A stretch of DNA of 6,662 bases from assembly GCA_015485245.1 (NCBI GenBank), contig WFTY01000200.1, positions 1 to 6,662 of the forward strand. The letters run 5' to 3'. Positions 1-5,268 of this stretch are shown one piece after another. Every line of letters starts with the position of its first letter. Within the stretch, counting starts at the first letter, position 1. Under the pieces are notes generated by a model that saw only the letters and a program-made list of their open reading frames with translations, had not been told where the DNA came from and searched no databases. The DNA is from Anaerolineales bacterium. GTDB lineage: Bacteria; Chloroflexota; Anaerolineae; Anaerolineales; UBA11858. Both the position numbers and the translations under genes were made by a program.

Positions 1-2
1 CC

Positions 3-1016
3 TTGAGGGGGCGCGGCCGCGCGCTGGGATGGGCGTTGCTCCTCAGCGCGACCCTGGCCGTGTTGGTCTCCTTCGGGCCGCGTCTGACCATCGGAGGGCG
101 GCCTCCCTACGAGGCGCTGCGCGCCGCGCTCCCCGGATACGAAAACCTGCGCAGCCCCTTCCGCTTTGCGTTGTGGTTGCAAGTCGGCCTGGCGCTCTTC
201 AGCGGCTTTGCCCTGGATGCGCTTTGGGCGCGCCGTCGCTGGCTGGTTATTGGCCTCGGCGCGTTGTTGTTGGTGGAACTCTTCCCGCGCCCGGAGCCAT
301 TGATCGCCGTCCCCGCGCCTTACTCGCGAAATGTTTTGCAGGGCGTGACTGTCTTTTTGCCTTTTCCTTCAAAAAGCGCCGCAGCGGCTTATGCGCAAAC
401 GACTCGCTGGATGTGGCGTTCCCTGACGACAGAAGCCGTGTTGGTGAACGGTTATTCGGGCTATTTCCCGGTGATCAACGCACAGTTGAAAGAACGGCTG
501 GCCGCTTTCCCGGATACGAGCAGCGTGGATACCCTACAGGCATTAGGGGTGGAGAACGTCTGCGTGGCCGCGGGTTGGCTGGTGGGGGAGCGTGGTGAAC
601 GTATGAACGGATTCCTCGCTGCAGGGGTGTTTTTGCCAGGGGAGGAGCTGGATGATAGTGTGTGCTATCGTCTCGCAGGAACCGCGTTGAATACCGCAGA
701 TGGTTATGCGGGCGAGTGGGCGGTGGAGCTGGTGCAGGTTGCTGGCAAGCTGCGCCTGCGCACCTACGCCGCAGTCCCCGATAGCGCTATCTATGTGGTG
801 GTGCCGGGCGTGCTGCGTTGGGAGCTTCGCTGGCAGGATGCTGCCGGAACGCTGTTGCGTCAGGATGTGGTTGAGCCGTTAGGAGCTGTGTTGCTGTATC
901 ATGGGAGTGATCGCTGGCTGCGCACTGACGCCTTACAGCCGCCTGCGATGGCGCGCTCTGTTGTGCTGGTGGATGCGGCGCGTCATGTTGTGCTGGGGGA
1001 GGCTGTTCTTCCTTGA
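3..1016 (+). CDS. C-terminal part of a polytopic membrane protein (GT-C/YfhO-like), 5' end outside the window
   Basis: The frame is open from the first bases and ends at TGA 1014-1016, giving about 337 residues; the true start lies upstream. Residue numbers count from the codon at position 3. Three hydrophobic stretches are visible, at about 8-24, 55-75 and 80-94, followed by a mostly soluble tail of about 240 residues. Before the second helix is the motif LRSPFRF (49-55), like the L-R-x-P-x-R-F motif I associate with large bacterial membrane proteins related to GT-C glycosyltransferases. The tail has NGYSGYFP (149-156) and, at about 166-188, an L-x-x-F-P-D then L-x-x-L-G-V pattern typical of the same proteins. 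The family normally has many more N-terminal helices carrying any catalytic site, so activity cannot be judged here. It probably acts in the cytoplasmic membrane on lipid-linked sugars or cell-envelope polymers; that is inference. The family call is moderate and the coding call strong. Confidence 0.8.
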   Translation: MRGRGRALGWALLLSATLAVLVSFGPRLTIGGRPPYEALRAALPGYENLRSPFRFALWLQVGLALFSGFALDALWARRRWLVIGLGALLLVELFPRPEPLIAVPAPYSRNVLQGVTVFLPFPSKSAAAAYAQTTRWMWRSLTTEAVLVNGYSGYFPVINAQLKERLAAFPDTSSVDTLQALGVENVCVAAGWLVGERGERMNGFLAAGVFLPGEELDDSVCYRLAGTALNTADGYAGEWAVELVQVAGKLRLRTYAAVPDSAIYVVVPGVLRWELRWQDAAGTLLRQDVVEPLGAVLLYHGSDRWLRTDALQPPAMARSVVLVDAARHVVLGEAVLP

Positions 1017-1045
1017 CGTACTCTCCTCGCGGCGCGGTAATAATG

Positions 1046-1054
1046 TGATATAGT
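1046..1054 (+). promoter_or_regulatory. Candidate extended -10 promoter for the small gene at 1092
   Basis: TG-A-TATAGT forms an extended -10 element in the short gap after the membrane protein gene. Transcription would start near 1061, about 30 nt before the chosen ATG. No good -35 lies 17 nt upstream. A TTGACG overlaps the preceding stop codon (1013-1018), but its spacing to this -10 is far too long. Confidence 0.35.
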
Positions 1055-1091
1055 TTGGGCGTGCTTCTTGTTGTGCATGCGGTGCAGTGCG

Positions 1092-1433
1092 ATGGATGAA
1101 TCGATCTCGCCAAAACTGGAGGGGAAAGAAAATCAGGCGTTCCTTGCACGCCTGACAGAGTGGCTGCGGGAACGCAAGCGGATTTTGGATGCCTTTCTGT
1201 TCGGTGCGGCGATGTCGTGGGTGATGCCGCCCTATATGAACCTTCGGCGTGGAGAGATGGAGCGTCTCTTTGTTCTCACGACCAGCTCCCGTTTGATGGG
1301 GGTGCCGGTGTTGCCGCAGATCTATAGCCTGAAATTGTTGCCCCACCTGGTGCCGGTGTTGCTGAGCTGGCGACGGTCGACGATCTTCGATCATGCGATG
1401 GAGGGGGCAGACCTCAAGCATTTGGGTCATTGA
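1092..1433 (+). CDS. Small hypothetical protein, 113 residues
   Basis: I do not recognise this protein with certainty. The frame is open from 1044 to TGA 1431-1433. Possible starts are TTG 1068, ATG 1077 and ATG 1092. I chose 1092 because the protein then begins with a hydrophilic, charged stretch (MDESISPKLEGK) rather than a Cys-rich lead; no start has a clear Shine-Dalgarno site. Visible features: a charged amphipathic N-terminal helix (about residues 14-31, rich in E, R and K); a moderately hydrophobic stretch (about 32-47); a central RRGEMERLFVLTT segment (52-64); and a Pro- and Leu-rich hydrophobic stretch (about 73-91, with VPVLPQIYSLKLLPHLVPVL), ending in a His/Asp-containing tail. It could be membrane-associated. 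It lies 75 nt after the preceding gene with a possible promoter of its own, and ends 18 nt before a terminator hairpin. Coding character is good; function is unknown. Confidence 0.6.
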   Translation: MDESISPKLEGKENQAFLARLTEWLRERKRILDAFLFGAAMSWVMPPYMNLRRGEMERLFVLTTSSRLMGVPVLPQIYSLKLLPHLVPVLLSWRRSTIFDHAMEGADLKHLGH

Positions 1434-1443
1434 GTGTGGTTGG

Positions 1444-1476
1444 AAAAAACAAAACACCCCTGCCGGAGGGGTGTTT
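1444..1476 (-). terminator. Intrinsic terminator of the tRNA-Gln gene, probably also useful to the convergent gene
   Basis: A perfect 10-bp inverted repeat (AAACACCCCT 1452-1461 and AGGGGTGTTT 1467-1476) closes a 5-nt loop. Read on the minus strand it is followed by T-G-TTTTTT, a good U-tract just after the tRNA 3' end. On the plus strand it lies 18 nt after the stop of the small gene, but the T-tract there is only TTT, so it would be a weaker terminator in that direction. Confidence 0.85.
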
Positions 1477-1479
1477 CTG

Positions 1480-1550
1480 CTGGGGGCCAGGGATTCGAAC
1501 CCCGATTGACGGTTCCAGAGACCGCTGTCTTGCCATTAGACGAGCCCCCA
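1480..1550 (-). tRNA. tRNA-Gln, anticodon CTG
   Basis: The minus strand folds as a full 71-nt cloverleaf. The acceptor TGGGGGC pairs with GCCCCCA. The D arm is GTCT-AATGGCA-AGAC. The anticodon stem GCGGT/ACCGT (one G-U pair) closes loop CTCTGGA, placing C-T-G at positions 34-36, which reads CAG glutamine codons. A 4-nt variable loop and T arm CGGGG-TTCGAAT-CCCTG follow. The U1-A72 end pair and G73 discriminator fit bacterial tRNA-Gln identity. The 3' CCA is not encoded (the next bases are CAG), so it must be added by tRNA nucleotidyltransferase. The gene stands alone, with its own promoter (1562-1590) and terminator (1444-1476). Confidence 0.95.
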
Positions 1551-1561
1551 CTGCGAGCGGG

Positions 1562-1590
1562 ATTTTACCATTGCCAGGGGGAAACGTCAA
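1562..1590 (-). promoter_or_regulatory. Sigma70-type promoter of the tRNA-Gln gene
   Basis: On the minus strand TTGACG (1585-1590) and TAAAAT (1562-1567) are separated by exactly 17 nt, close to the consensus for housekeeping sigma factors. Transcription would start about 4-6 nt upstream of the mature tRNA 5' end, leaving a very short 5' leader for RNase P. Confidence 0.8.
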
Positions 1591-1606
1591 ATTGAATTCG
1601 AAAATA

Positions 1607-1615
1607 TGCTACAAT
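1607..1615 (+). promoter_or_regulatory. Extended -10 promoter of the small membrane protein gene
   Basis: TG-C-TACAAT is a good extended -10 element. The -35 position (about 1587-1592, TCAAAT) is weak and overlaps the -35 box of the divergent tRNA promoter (1585-1590), so the two promoters share DNA. Predicted transcription start is near 1622, giving a leader of about 52 nt. Confidence 0.55.
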
Positions 1616-1673
1616 GTTTAACACCGGGGAATGTTGGACAACCGATTTTGGGCATATTCTGGAGGTTGCAGCT

Positions 1674-1892
1674 ATGAAAGATAAAGATACCCTTCTCAAG
1701 TTAATGCGCTTTTGGCTGTTTGGCACTTTTGTCATTGTGTTCACCGCCAGTACGATTTATGTAGGTGGTGCGCTGGGAACAGGCTTGCTGATTTTTAGGG
1801 AGCCTTATTTCTGGCTGGCGATTGTGATTACGGCCGCGCTGTGTGTGGTCTGGTATTACATTTATAAATGGTATCTGGACAAGAAGAGCTAG
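1674..1892 (+). CDS. Small two-helix membrane protein, 72 residues, hypothetical
   Basis: The start is ATG 1674, placed by a strong GGAGG site at 1661-1665 with 8 nt spacing. An in-frame ATG at 1614 overlaps the -10 box and lies upstream of the predicted transcript start, so it is rejected. The protein has a charged N-terminus (MKDKDTLLK), a first transmembrane helix at about 11-32, a short connecting segment with F-R-E-P-Y, a second helix at about 46-63, and a basic end (KWYLDKKS). By the positive-inside rule both ends are probably cytoplasmic, with a short external loop. I do not recognise a family and see no catalytic motif. It has its own promoter and is followed by a hairpin, so it appears monocistronic. 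The coding call is strong because start site, promoter and helices agree. Confidence 0.8.
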   Translation: MKDKDTLLKLMRFWLFGTFVIVFTASTIYVGGALGTGLLIFREPYFWLAIVITAALCVVWYYIYKWYLDKKS

Positions 1893-1919
1893 TTGTCATC
1901 AACACCCCGGCTATAAGGT

Positions 1920-1945
1920 GACCCCGATCTGAGCAGGTCGGGGTC
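1920..1945. terminator. Hairpin between convergent genes, probable two-way terminator
   Basis: A 10-bp stem (GACCCCGATC with GGTCGGGGTC, one G-U pair) closes a 6-nt loop. It lies 27 nt after the stop of the small membrane protein gene and 7 nt after the stop of the acyl-CoA dehydrogenase gene on the other strand. Neither side has a strong T-tract (plus strand: GATGTGTTT). The position fits termination from both sides, but efficiency is uncertain. Confidence 0.55.
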
Positions 1946-1952
1946 GATGTGT

Positions 1953-3095
1953 TTAACGGAGCACCTTACGGGCGATCACCATACGTTGCACCTCGCTGGT
2001 GCCTTCGCCGATGGTCATCAAGCGCACGTCGCGATACATGCGCTCGACGGGGTATTCGCGGCTGTAGCCATAAGAGCCGTGAATTTGAATGGCGTTGCGC
2101 GTCGCGCGCTCGGCCATCTCGCTGGCGAACAGTTTGGCCATGGCCGCCTCGTGGGTGAAGGGTTTGCCCTGTTCTTTGAGCCAGGCGGCGTGATAGGTCA
2201 TCAGCCGCGCGGCGTGGATTTCGGTGGCCGCGTCGGCCAGCATCCACTGGATGGCCTGGTTCTCGGCGATGGGCCTGCCGAACGTCTGCCGCTCTTTGGC
2301 GTAGCGGATGGCCTCCTCGAAGGCGGCCTGGGCGATGCCCACTGAGAGCGCGGCGATGCTGATGCGCCCCCCGTCCAGGGTTTGCAGCGTCTGATGCAGG
2401 CCGCGGCCCTGCTCGCCCAGCAGATTCGCCCGCGGCACGCGCACGTTTTCGTAGGTGATGGCGTGGGTGTGGCTGCTGTTCAGCCCCATCTTCTTCTCCG
2501 GCGGGTGGACGTGCAGGCCGGGGGTATCGGTGGGGACGATGATCATGCTCAACGACCGGCTGCTCCGCTCCGGGCTGGTACGCGCCAGGGTGATGATGTA
2601 ATCGGCATCGCTGGCGTTGGTGATCCAGGCCTTCGCACCGTTGATCACCCATACATCGCCCTCCAGCTCGGCGCGCGTAGTGATGCCTTGCAAATCGGAG
2701 CCGGCGCCGGGTTCGGTGAGCGCCAGGGCGGCCAGTTTGCTCTCCCCGCTGGCGGCGCGCGGCAGGTAGGCTTGCTTTTGTTCTTCGTTACCGAACATCA
2801 CGATGGGCGCGCAGCCCAGGCCGACGTGCGCGGCGATGTTGAGCGCAGTGCCGCCATCGCCCCAGCCGAGTTCCTCGATGGCGATGGCGATGCTGACCGC
2901 GTCCATCCCGGAGCCGCCGTACTCCTCCGGGATAACCATGCCCAGGATGCCCATCTCGCCCATTTTGCGGATGGCAGGCCAGTTGAGTTCGCCGCTCTCG
3001 GCGAGTTCTGCTGCCCGAGGCCTGACCTCCCTTGCCACAAAATCGTGGATGGCTTGTTTCCACATGCGTTGTTCTTCATTGAGTTGAAAATCCAT
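1953..3095 (-). CDS. Acyl-CoA dehydrogenase, canonical family member, 380 residues
   Basis: An FAD-dependent dehydrogenase that introduces the alpha-beta double bond into an acyl-CoA and passes electrons to electron-transfer flavoprotein in the cytoplasm. The three family domains are in order: N-terminal helical (about 1-120), central beta (about 121-230) and C-terminal helical (about 231-380). Signature 1 is ALTEPGAGSDLQG (125-137). ERQTFGRPI (268-276) is the usual C-domain motif. Signature 2 starts at Q337 (QIHGSYGYS). The catalytic base is predicted to be E364 in GEGTSEVQ, the position used by short- and medium-chain enzymes. The 380-residue length is normal. I start at ATG 3093-3095 (MDFQLNEEQ), with an AAGGAAGG site just upstream; an 18-residue in-frame extension is rejected because it runs into an intergenic repeat and is not family-like. 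It is the second gene of a probable operon. Chain-length or branched-chain preference cannot be told. Confidence 0.95.
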   Translation of the reverse strand: MDFQLNEEQRMWKQAIHDFVAREVRPRAAELAESGELNWPAIRKMGEMGILGMVIPEEYGGSGMDAVSIAIAIEELGWGDGGTALNIAAHVGLGCAPIVMFGNEEQKQAYLPRAASGESKLAALALTEPGAGSDLQGITTRAELEGDVWVINGAKAWITNASDADYIITLARTSPERSSRSLSMIIVPTDTPGLHVHPPEKKMGLNSSHTHAITYENVRVPRANLLGEQGRGLHQTLQTLDGGRISIAALSVGIAQAAFEEAIRYAKERQTFGRPIAENQAIQWMLADAATEIHAARLMTYHAAWLKEQGKPFTHEAAMAKLFASEMAERATRNAIQIHGSYGYSREYPVERMYRDVRLMTIGEGTSEVQRMVIARKVLR

Positions 3096-3138
3096 GCGGC
3101 CTTCCTTATTTTGGCTGGTGTGAAGGATGATTTTTATT

Positions 3139-3185
3139 ACGAAGGGCACAAAGGTTCACGCATAGTGGCGTTTTGTGTTCTTCGT
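3139..3185. repeat. Imperfect inverted repeat in the gap between the two dehydrogenase genes
   Basis: Arms 3139-3152 (ACGAAGGGCACAAA) and 3172-3185 (TTTGTGTTCTTCGT) match as inverted repeats at 12 of 14 positions around a 19-nt spacer. The ACGAAG/CACAAA wording resembles short intergenic repeats I know from environmental bacterial genomes, but membership is unverified. With no U-tract on either side it is not an obvious terminator. It could be a transcript-stabilising hairpin between the two genes. Confidence 0.6.
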
Positions 3186-3191
3186 GGTGAG

Positions 3192-4889
3192 TTATGATCT
3201 CATTTCATAGGCGTCTTTGCGCGCGTAGACGTGCTCCTGCCACACGCGGGCGTAGCGCGCCGGGTCGTGGGCGGCCTTGCGAATCATGCGCTGGCAGCAG
3301 TCCATCTGCGCCGGGGTGCTGGATGGCTTGCCGTACAGGTTGAGCGCCTGGGCGGAGAAGTCGCGCACCAGGAAATCGAAAATATGGTCAATCAGGTCGT
3401 CTTCTAGCGCGTAGATACGGGCGTTCTCCAGGATGAGTTGGGCGTAGACTACCAGGGCGAAGAGTTCCCCCACGGCGAGCAGGAAGTCCACATCGCGGCG
3501 CTGGGTTTCGTCGGGGGTGGCCATTGCCAGCATGGCCTTGAAGGCTTCCACCTGCTCGTGGAATATCTGCACGTTGGGGAATTCTACCCCTTTGAAGGCC
3601 TTGTTGTAATCATGGAAGCGAATTTTCCCCAGGCCGCGCGTCGGCCCCTGGTTGAAGAGAAAGTCATCGTTTCGCGGGGCGTCCTGCCGTGGCAGGGGAG
3701 GGTAATCTCGCGGGTTGAAGAAATAATTCGCCATGAACTTGGCAATCAGGGCGATATTGACGTGCACCGTGCCCTCCAGTTTGGGTAGGGCGCGAATATC
3801 GCGGGCGGCCATCTCAAAGTAGGTGTCGGCCTCGAAGCCTTTGGCGGCGATCACGTCCCACAGCAGGTTGATGACCTTCTCGCCCTCGGTGGTGACTTTC
3901 ATCTTCACCATCGGGTTGTAGAGCAGGTAGCGGCGGTCATCGGGCGAGGCGGCGCGCATGTAATCGGCGGCGCGCAGGGCGAAGAGTTTCATCGCCACCA
4001 GGCGGGCGTAGGCGTCCACGAACATCTGGCGCACGTGCGGGAAGTCGGTGACGTACATGTTGTACAGACGGCGGTTCCCGGCGTGGTTGATGGCCTCGTA
4101 GAAGGCGTGCGTGCAGATGCCGATGGAAGCCCAGCCCAGGTTGTACTTACCCACATTGACTGTGTTGAGCGCCGCGTCCCAGGCGGCTTGCCCGCGGGAG
4201 AGGATTTCGCCCTCTGCGATGGGGTAATCGCGCAGGGCGAAGTGCGCCACGTAGTTCTGGCTGGCGGTCACGTTGCCGATCAGGTCGAAGTTGGGGTGCT
4301 GGCTGTCGGCCACGAAGAAGACGTATTCACCGCTATCGCTCATCTTGCCGAAGGTGGAGACCATCGGGGCGATGTTGGCGTTGCCGATGTAGTATTTCTC
4401 GCCGTCGGCGCGGTAGCCCCCGTCCCCGTGAGGGGTGAGACTCATCTCGGTGGCGTAGATATCCGCCCCGTGGGCGCGTTCCGAAAGCCCAAAAGCAAAG
4501 ACGGCCCCCTCCCGCAGGAGACGAGCCGCCCTGGCGTGCATGGCCGCGTTGTCGCTCATCCAGATCGGGCCAAGCCCCAGGATGGTCACCTGCCAGGTGT
4601 ACCAGTAGGCCAGGCCGTAGAAGCCCAGCACTTCGTTGAAGGCGCAGATGCGCCAGGTATCCCAGCGGGCTTCGGGGTCATCGCTCAAAGGGGCGGGGGT
4701 CAACAGCGTGGCGAAGATGCGCTCGCGGGCGATGAACTCCAGAAAGTCGCTGTACCAGACGCGGGTGTGGTCGTCTGCTTTGAGTTTGCGTTTGCCGCGC
4801 GCTTCAAAATAATCCACTGTCTTTTGCAGGATGTTGTTCAGGGAAGAGTCGTACCGGGAGGAAGCGATGTGGCGAGAGTTGAGCAGCAT
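3192..4889 (-). CDS. Divergent large acyl-CoA dehydrogenase family protein, 565 residues
   Basis: An acyl-CoA dehydrogenase/oxidase-type flavoprotein, longer than the usual 380 residues. The region matching the family's first signature reads GLSERAHGAD (134-143): Glu, Gly and Asp are kept, but the usual T-E-P-x-A-G-S-D is changed, with Arg for Pro and Ala for Ser. KYYIGNANIAP (165-175) matches the FAD-contact strand of the central domain. LPKLEGTVHVNIAL (368-381) matches the E-G-T catalytic loop, so E372 is the predicted catalytic base. Residues about 390-565 form an additional, mainly helical C-terminal region, as in larger ACAD subfamilies and acyl-CoA oxidases. Start is ATG 4887-4889, with GAGAGG 5 nt upstream and a TATAAT promoter beyond. 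It is the first gene of a probable two-gene operon with the canonical dehydrogenase 96 nt downstream. The substrate is unknown, and oxidase rather than dehydrogenase activity is possible. Confidence 0.9.
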   Translation of the reverse strand: MLLNSRHIASSRYDSSLNNILQKTVDYFEARGKRKLKADDHTRVWYSDFLEFIARERIFATLLTPAPLSDDPEARWDTWRICAFNEVLGFYGLAYWYTWQVTILGLGPIWMSDNAAMHARAARLLREGAVFAFGLSERAHGADIYATEMSLTPHGDGGYRADGEKYYIGNANIAPMVSTFGKMSDSGEYVFFVADSQHPNFDLIGNVTASQNYVAHFALRDYPIAEGEILSRGQAAWDAALNTVNVGKYNLGWASIGICTHAFYEAINHAGNRRLYNMYVTDFPHVRQMFVDAYARLVAMKLFALRAADYMRAASPDDRRYLLYNPMVKMKVTTEGEKVINLLWDVIAAKGFEADTYFEMAARDIRALPKLEGTVHVNIALIAKFMANYFFNPRDYPPLPRQDAPRNDDFLFNQGPTRGLGKIRFHDYNKAFKGVEFPNVQIFHEQVEAFKAMLAMATPDETQRRDVDFLLAVGELFALVVYAQLILENARIYALEDDLIDHIFDFLVRDFSAQALNLYGKPSSTPAQMDCCQRMIRKAAHDPARYARVWQEHVYARKDAYEMRS

Positions 4890-4927
4890 GGGAGCCTCTC
4901 TGCAGGTGTGTTGACCTGGATGAAGAG

Positions 4928-4936
4928 ATTATATCA
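4928..4936 (-). promoter_or_regulatory. Extended -10 promoter of the dehydrogenase operon
   Basis: The minus strand reads TG-A-TATAAT, a perfect -10 hexamer with the extended TG. The -35 region 17 nt upstream (ATGCCG) is poor, as often found with extended -10 promoters. The predicted start near 4921 gives a leader of about 31 nt ahead of ATG 4889. Confidence 0.6.
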
Positions 4937-5000
4937 TTCCCCATCTTCGACGGCATTCTTTGATTTCTTGAATGCTTTCTTGTAGACTGCGACCGCTCTT

Positions 5001-5034
5001 CGTAGTGCAGGCTATGCCTAACAGGATTGTCAGG
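5001..5034. repeat. Short palindromic intergenic element
   Basis: Two adjoining inverted repeats are visible: AGGC-TAT-GCCT (5009-5019), and CCTAACA-GGAT-TGTCAGG (5017-5034), which pairs in 6 of 7 positions. They follow CGTAGTGCAG (5001-5010). The wording resembles GTAGTGCAGGCT-type intergenic repeats that I associate with some environmental genomes. It may be a decayed copy of such an element, or simply a local hairpin. Confidence 0.4.
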
Positions 5035-5053
5035 TGTGGTGATGGGAATTTTT

Positions 5054-5062
5054 TGGTAGAAT
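5054..5062 (+). promoter_or_regulatory. Candidate extended -10 promoter for the surface protein gene
   Basis: TG-G-TAGAAT makes an extended -10 element. A TTGTCA at 5027-5032 is too far upstream (24 nt) to be a proper -35. Transcription from here would start near 5069 and give a leader of about 200 nt before the GTG start codon. Confidence 0.4.
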
Positions 5063-5201
5063 TGTGAAAGTTTTTAAACAATTTGGTGCCCTCCCTCAGG
5101 GTAGCGGGGCCCTATGAATAATGGATTAGATGCTGAGTTCCTGCTACTGAATTGATCGCTGCCTTTTCCATAGAAAAAGGCTAAGCTATCTGGGGAGCAA
5201 G

Positions 5202-5240
5202 AGCGAAACCGCATGATCTGTGGTGGTTTCGCTTTTTATT
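5202..5240 (+). terminator. Terminator-like hairpin just upstream of the surface protein gene (possible attenuator)
   Basis: A perfect 9-bp stem (AGCGAAACC 5202-5210 and GGTTTCGCT 5225-5233), extendable by G-U and C-G pairs, is followed on the plus strand by TTTTTATTTATTT. This is a typical intrinsic terminator. It ends 28 nt before the GTG start codon, and the nearest upstream gene is on the opposite strand. Confidence 0.7.
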
Positions 5241-5256
5241 TATTTGGGAAGTATCT

Positions 5257-5260
5257 GAGG
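5257..5260 (+). promoter_or_regulatory. Ribosome-binding site that sets the GTG start at 5269
   Basis: GAGG followed by 8 nt places the start at GTG 5269-5271. The in-frame GTG at 5263 is only 2 nt away and too close. The in-frame ATG at 5296 has no such site and would shorten the charged N-terminal part of the signal peptide. Confidence 0.65.
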
Positions 5261-5268
5261 AAGTGAAC

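Larger units (their letters stand above)
4890..5268. other. Divergent intergenic region of 379 nt
   Basis: This stretch lies between the minus-strand dehydrogenase operon and the plus-strand surface protein gene. It is visibly AT-richer than the flanking genes. It holds an extended -10 promoter for the operon (4928-4936), a palindromic element (5001-5034), a candidate plus-strand promoter (5054-5062), a bulged hairpin (5154-5190), a terminator-like hairpin (5202-5240) and the ribosome-binding site of the surface protein. I see no protein gene in it. Confidence 0.7.
5069..5268 (+). ncRNA. Structured 5' leader of the surface protein mRNA, possible regulatory RNA
   Basis: The predicted leader has several hairpin-forming parts. 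Around 5080-5115, CCCT and AGGG segments can pair in more than one way. At 5154-5190, GAT, GCT and GCCTTTT pair in order with AAAAGGC, AGC and ATC, forming 13 bp with one mismatch, a 2-nt bulge and a 7-nt loop. At 5202-5240 a terminator-like hairpin follows. Because no plus-strand gene precedes it, the terminator probably acts on this leader. I find no match to the conserved cores of c-di-GMP-I, TPP, cobalamin, SAM-I or fluoride riboswitches. The 5' boundary depends on the candidate promoter and is uncertain. Confidence 0.4.

Noticed and set aside
1430..1621. Plus-strand open frame of 63 codons
   Set aside because: It runs through the tRNA terminator, the whole tRNA-Gln gene and its promoter, so it is not a protein gene.
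3096..3149. Eighteen-residue N-terminal extension of the canonical dehydrogenase
   Set aside because: The extension enters the intergenic inverted repeat. The family-typical N-terminus and a ribosome-binding site both point to ATG 3093-3095.
2382..3197. Long plus-strand open frame (271 codons) opposite the canonical dehydrogenase
   Set aside because: It is antisense to a gene with both acyl-CoA dehydrogenase signatures, and has no start site or recognisable domain.
4035..4985. Long plus-strand open frame (316 codons) opposite the large dehydrogenase
   Set aside because: It is antisense to a clear family member with conserved motifs. Its translation is Val-, Gly-, His- and Asp-rich low-complexity text typical of the reverse strand of a GC-rich gene.
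5093..5112. Possible c-di-GMP-I (GEMM) riboswitch, suggested by a GGTAGCGGGG stretch like the 3' side of the Vibrio example
   Set aside because: The conserved GCAAAGC core and the GGCAAACC 5' side are absent upstream, so the resemblance is probably chance.
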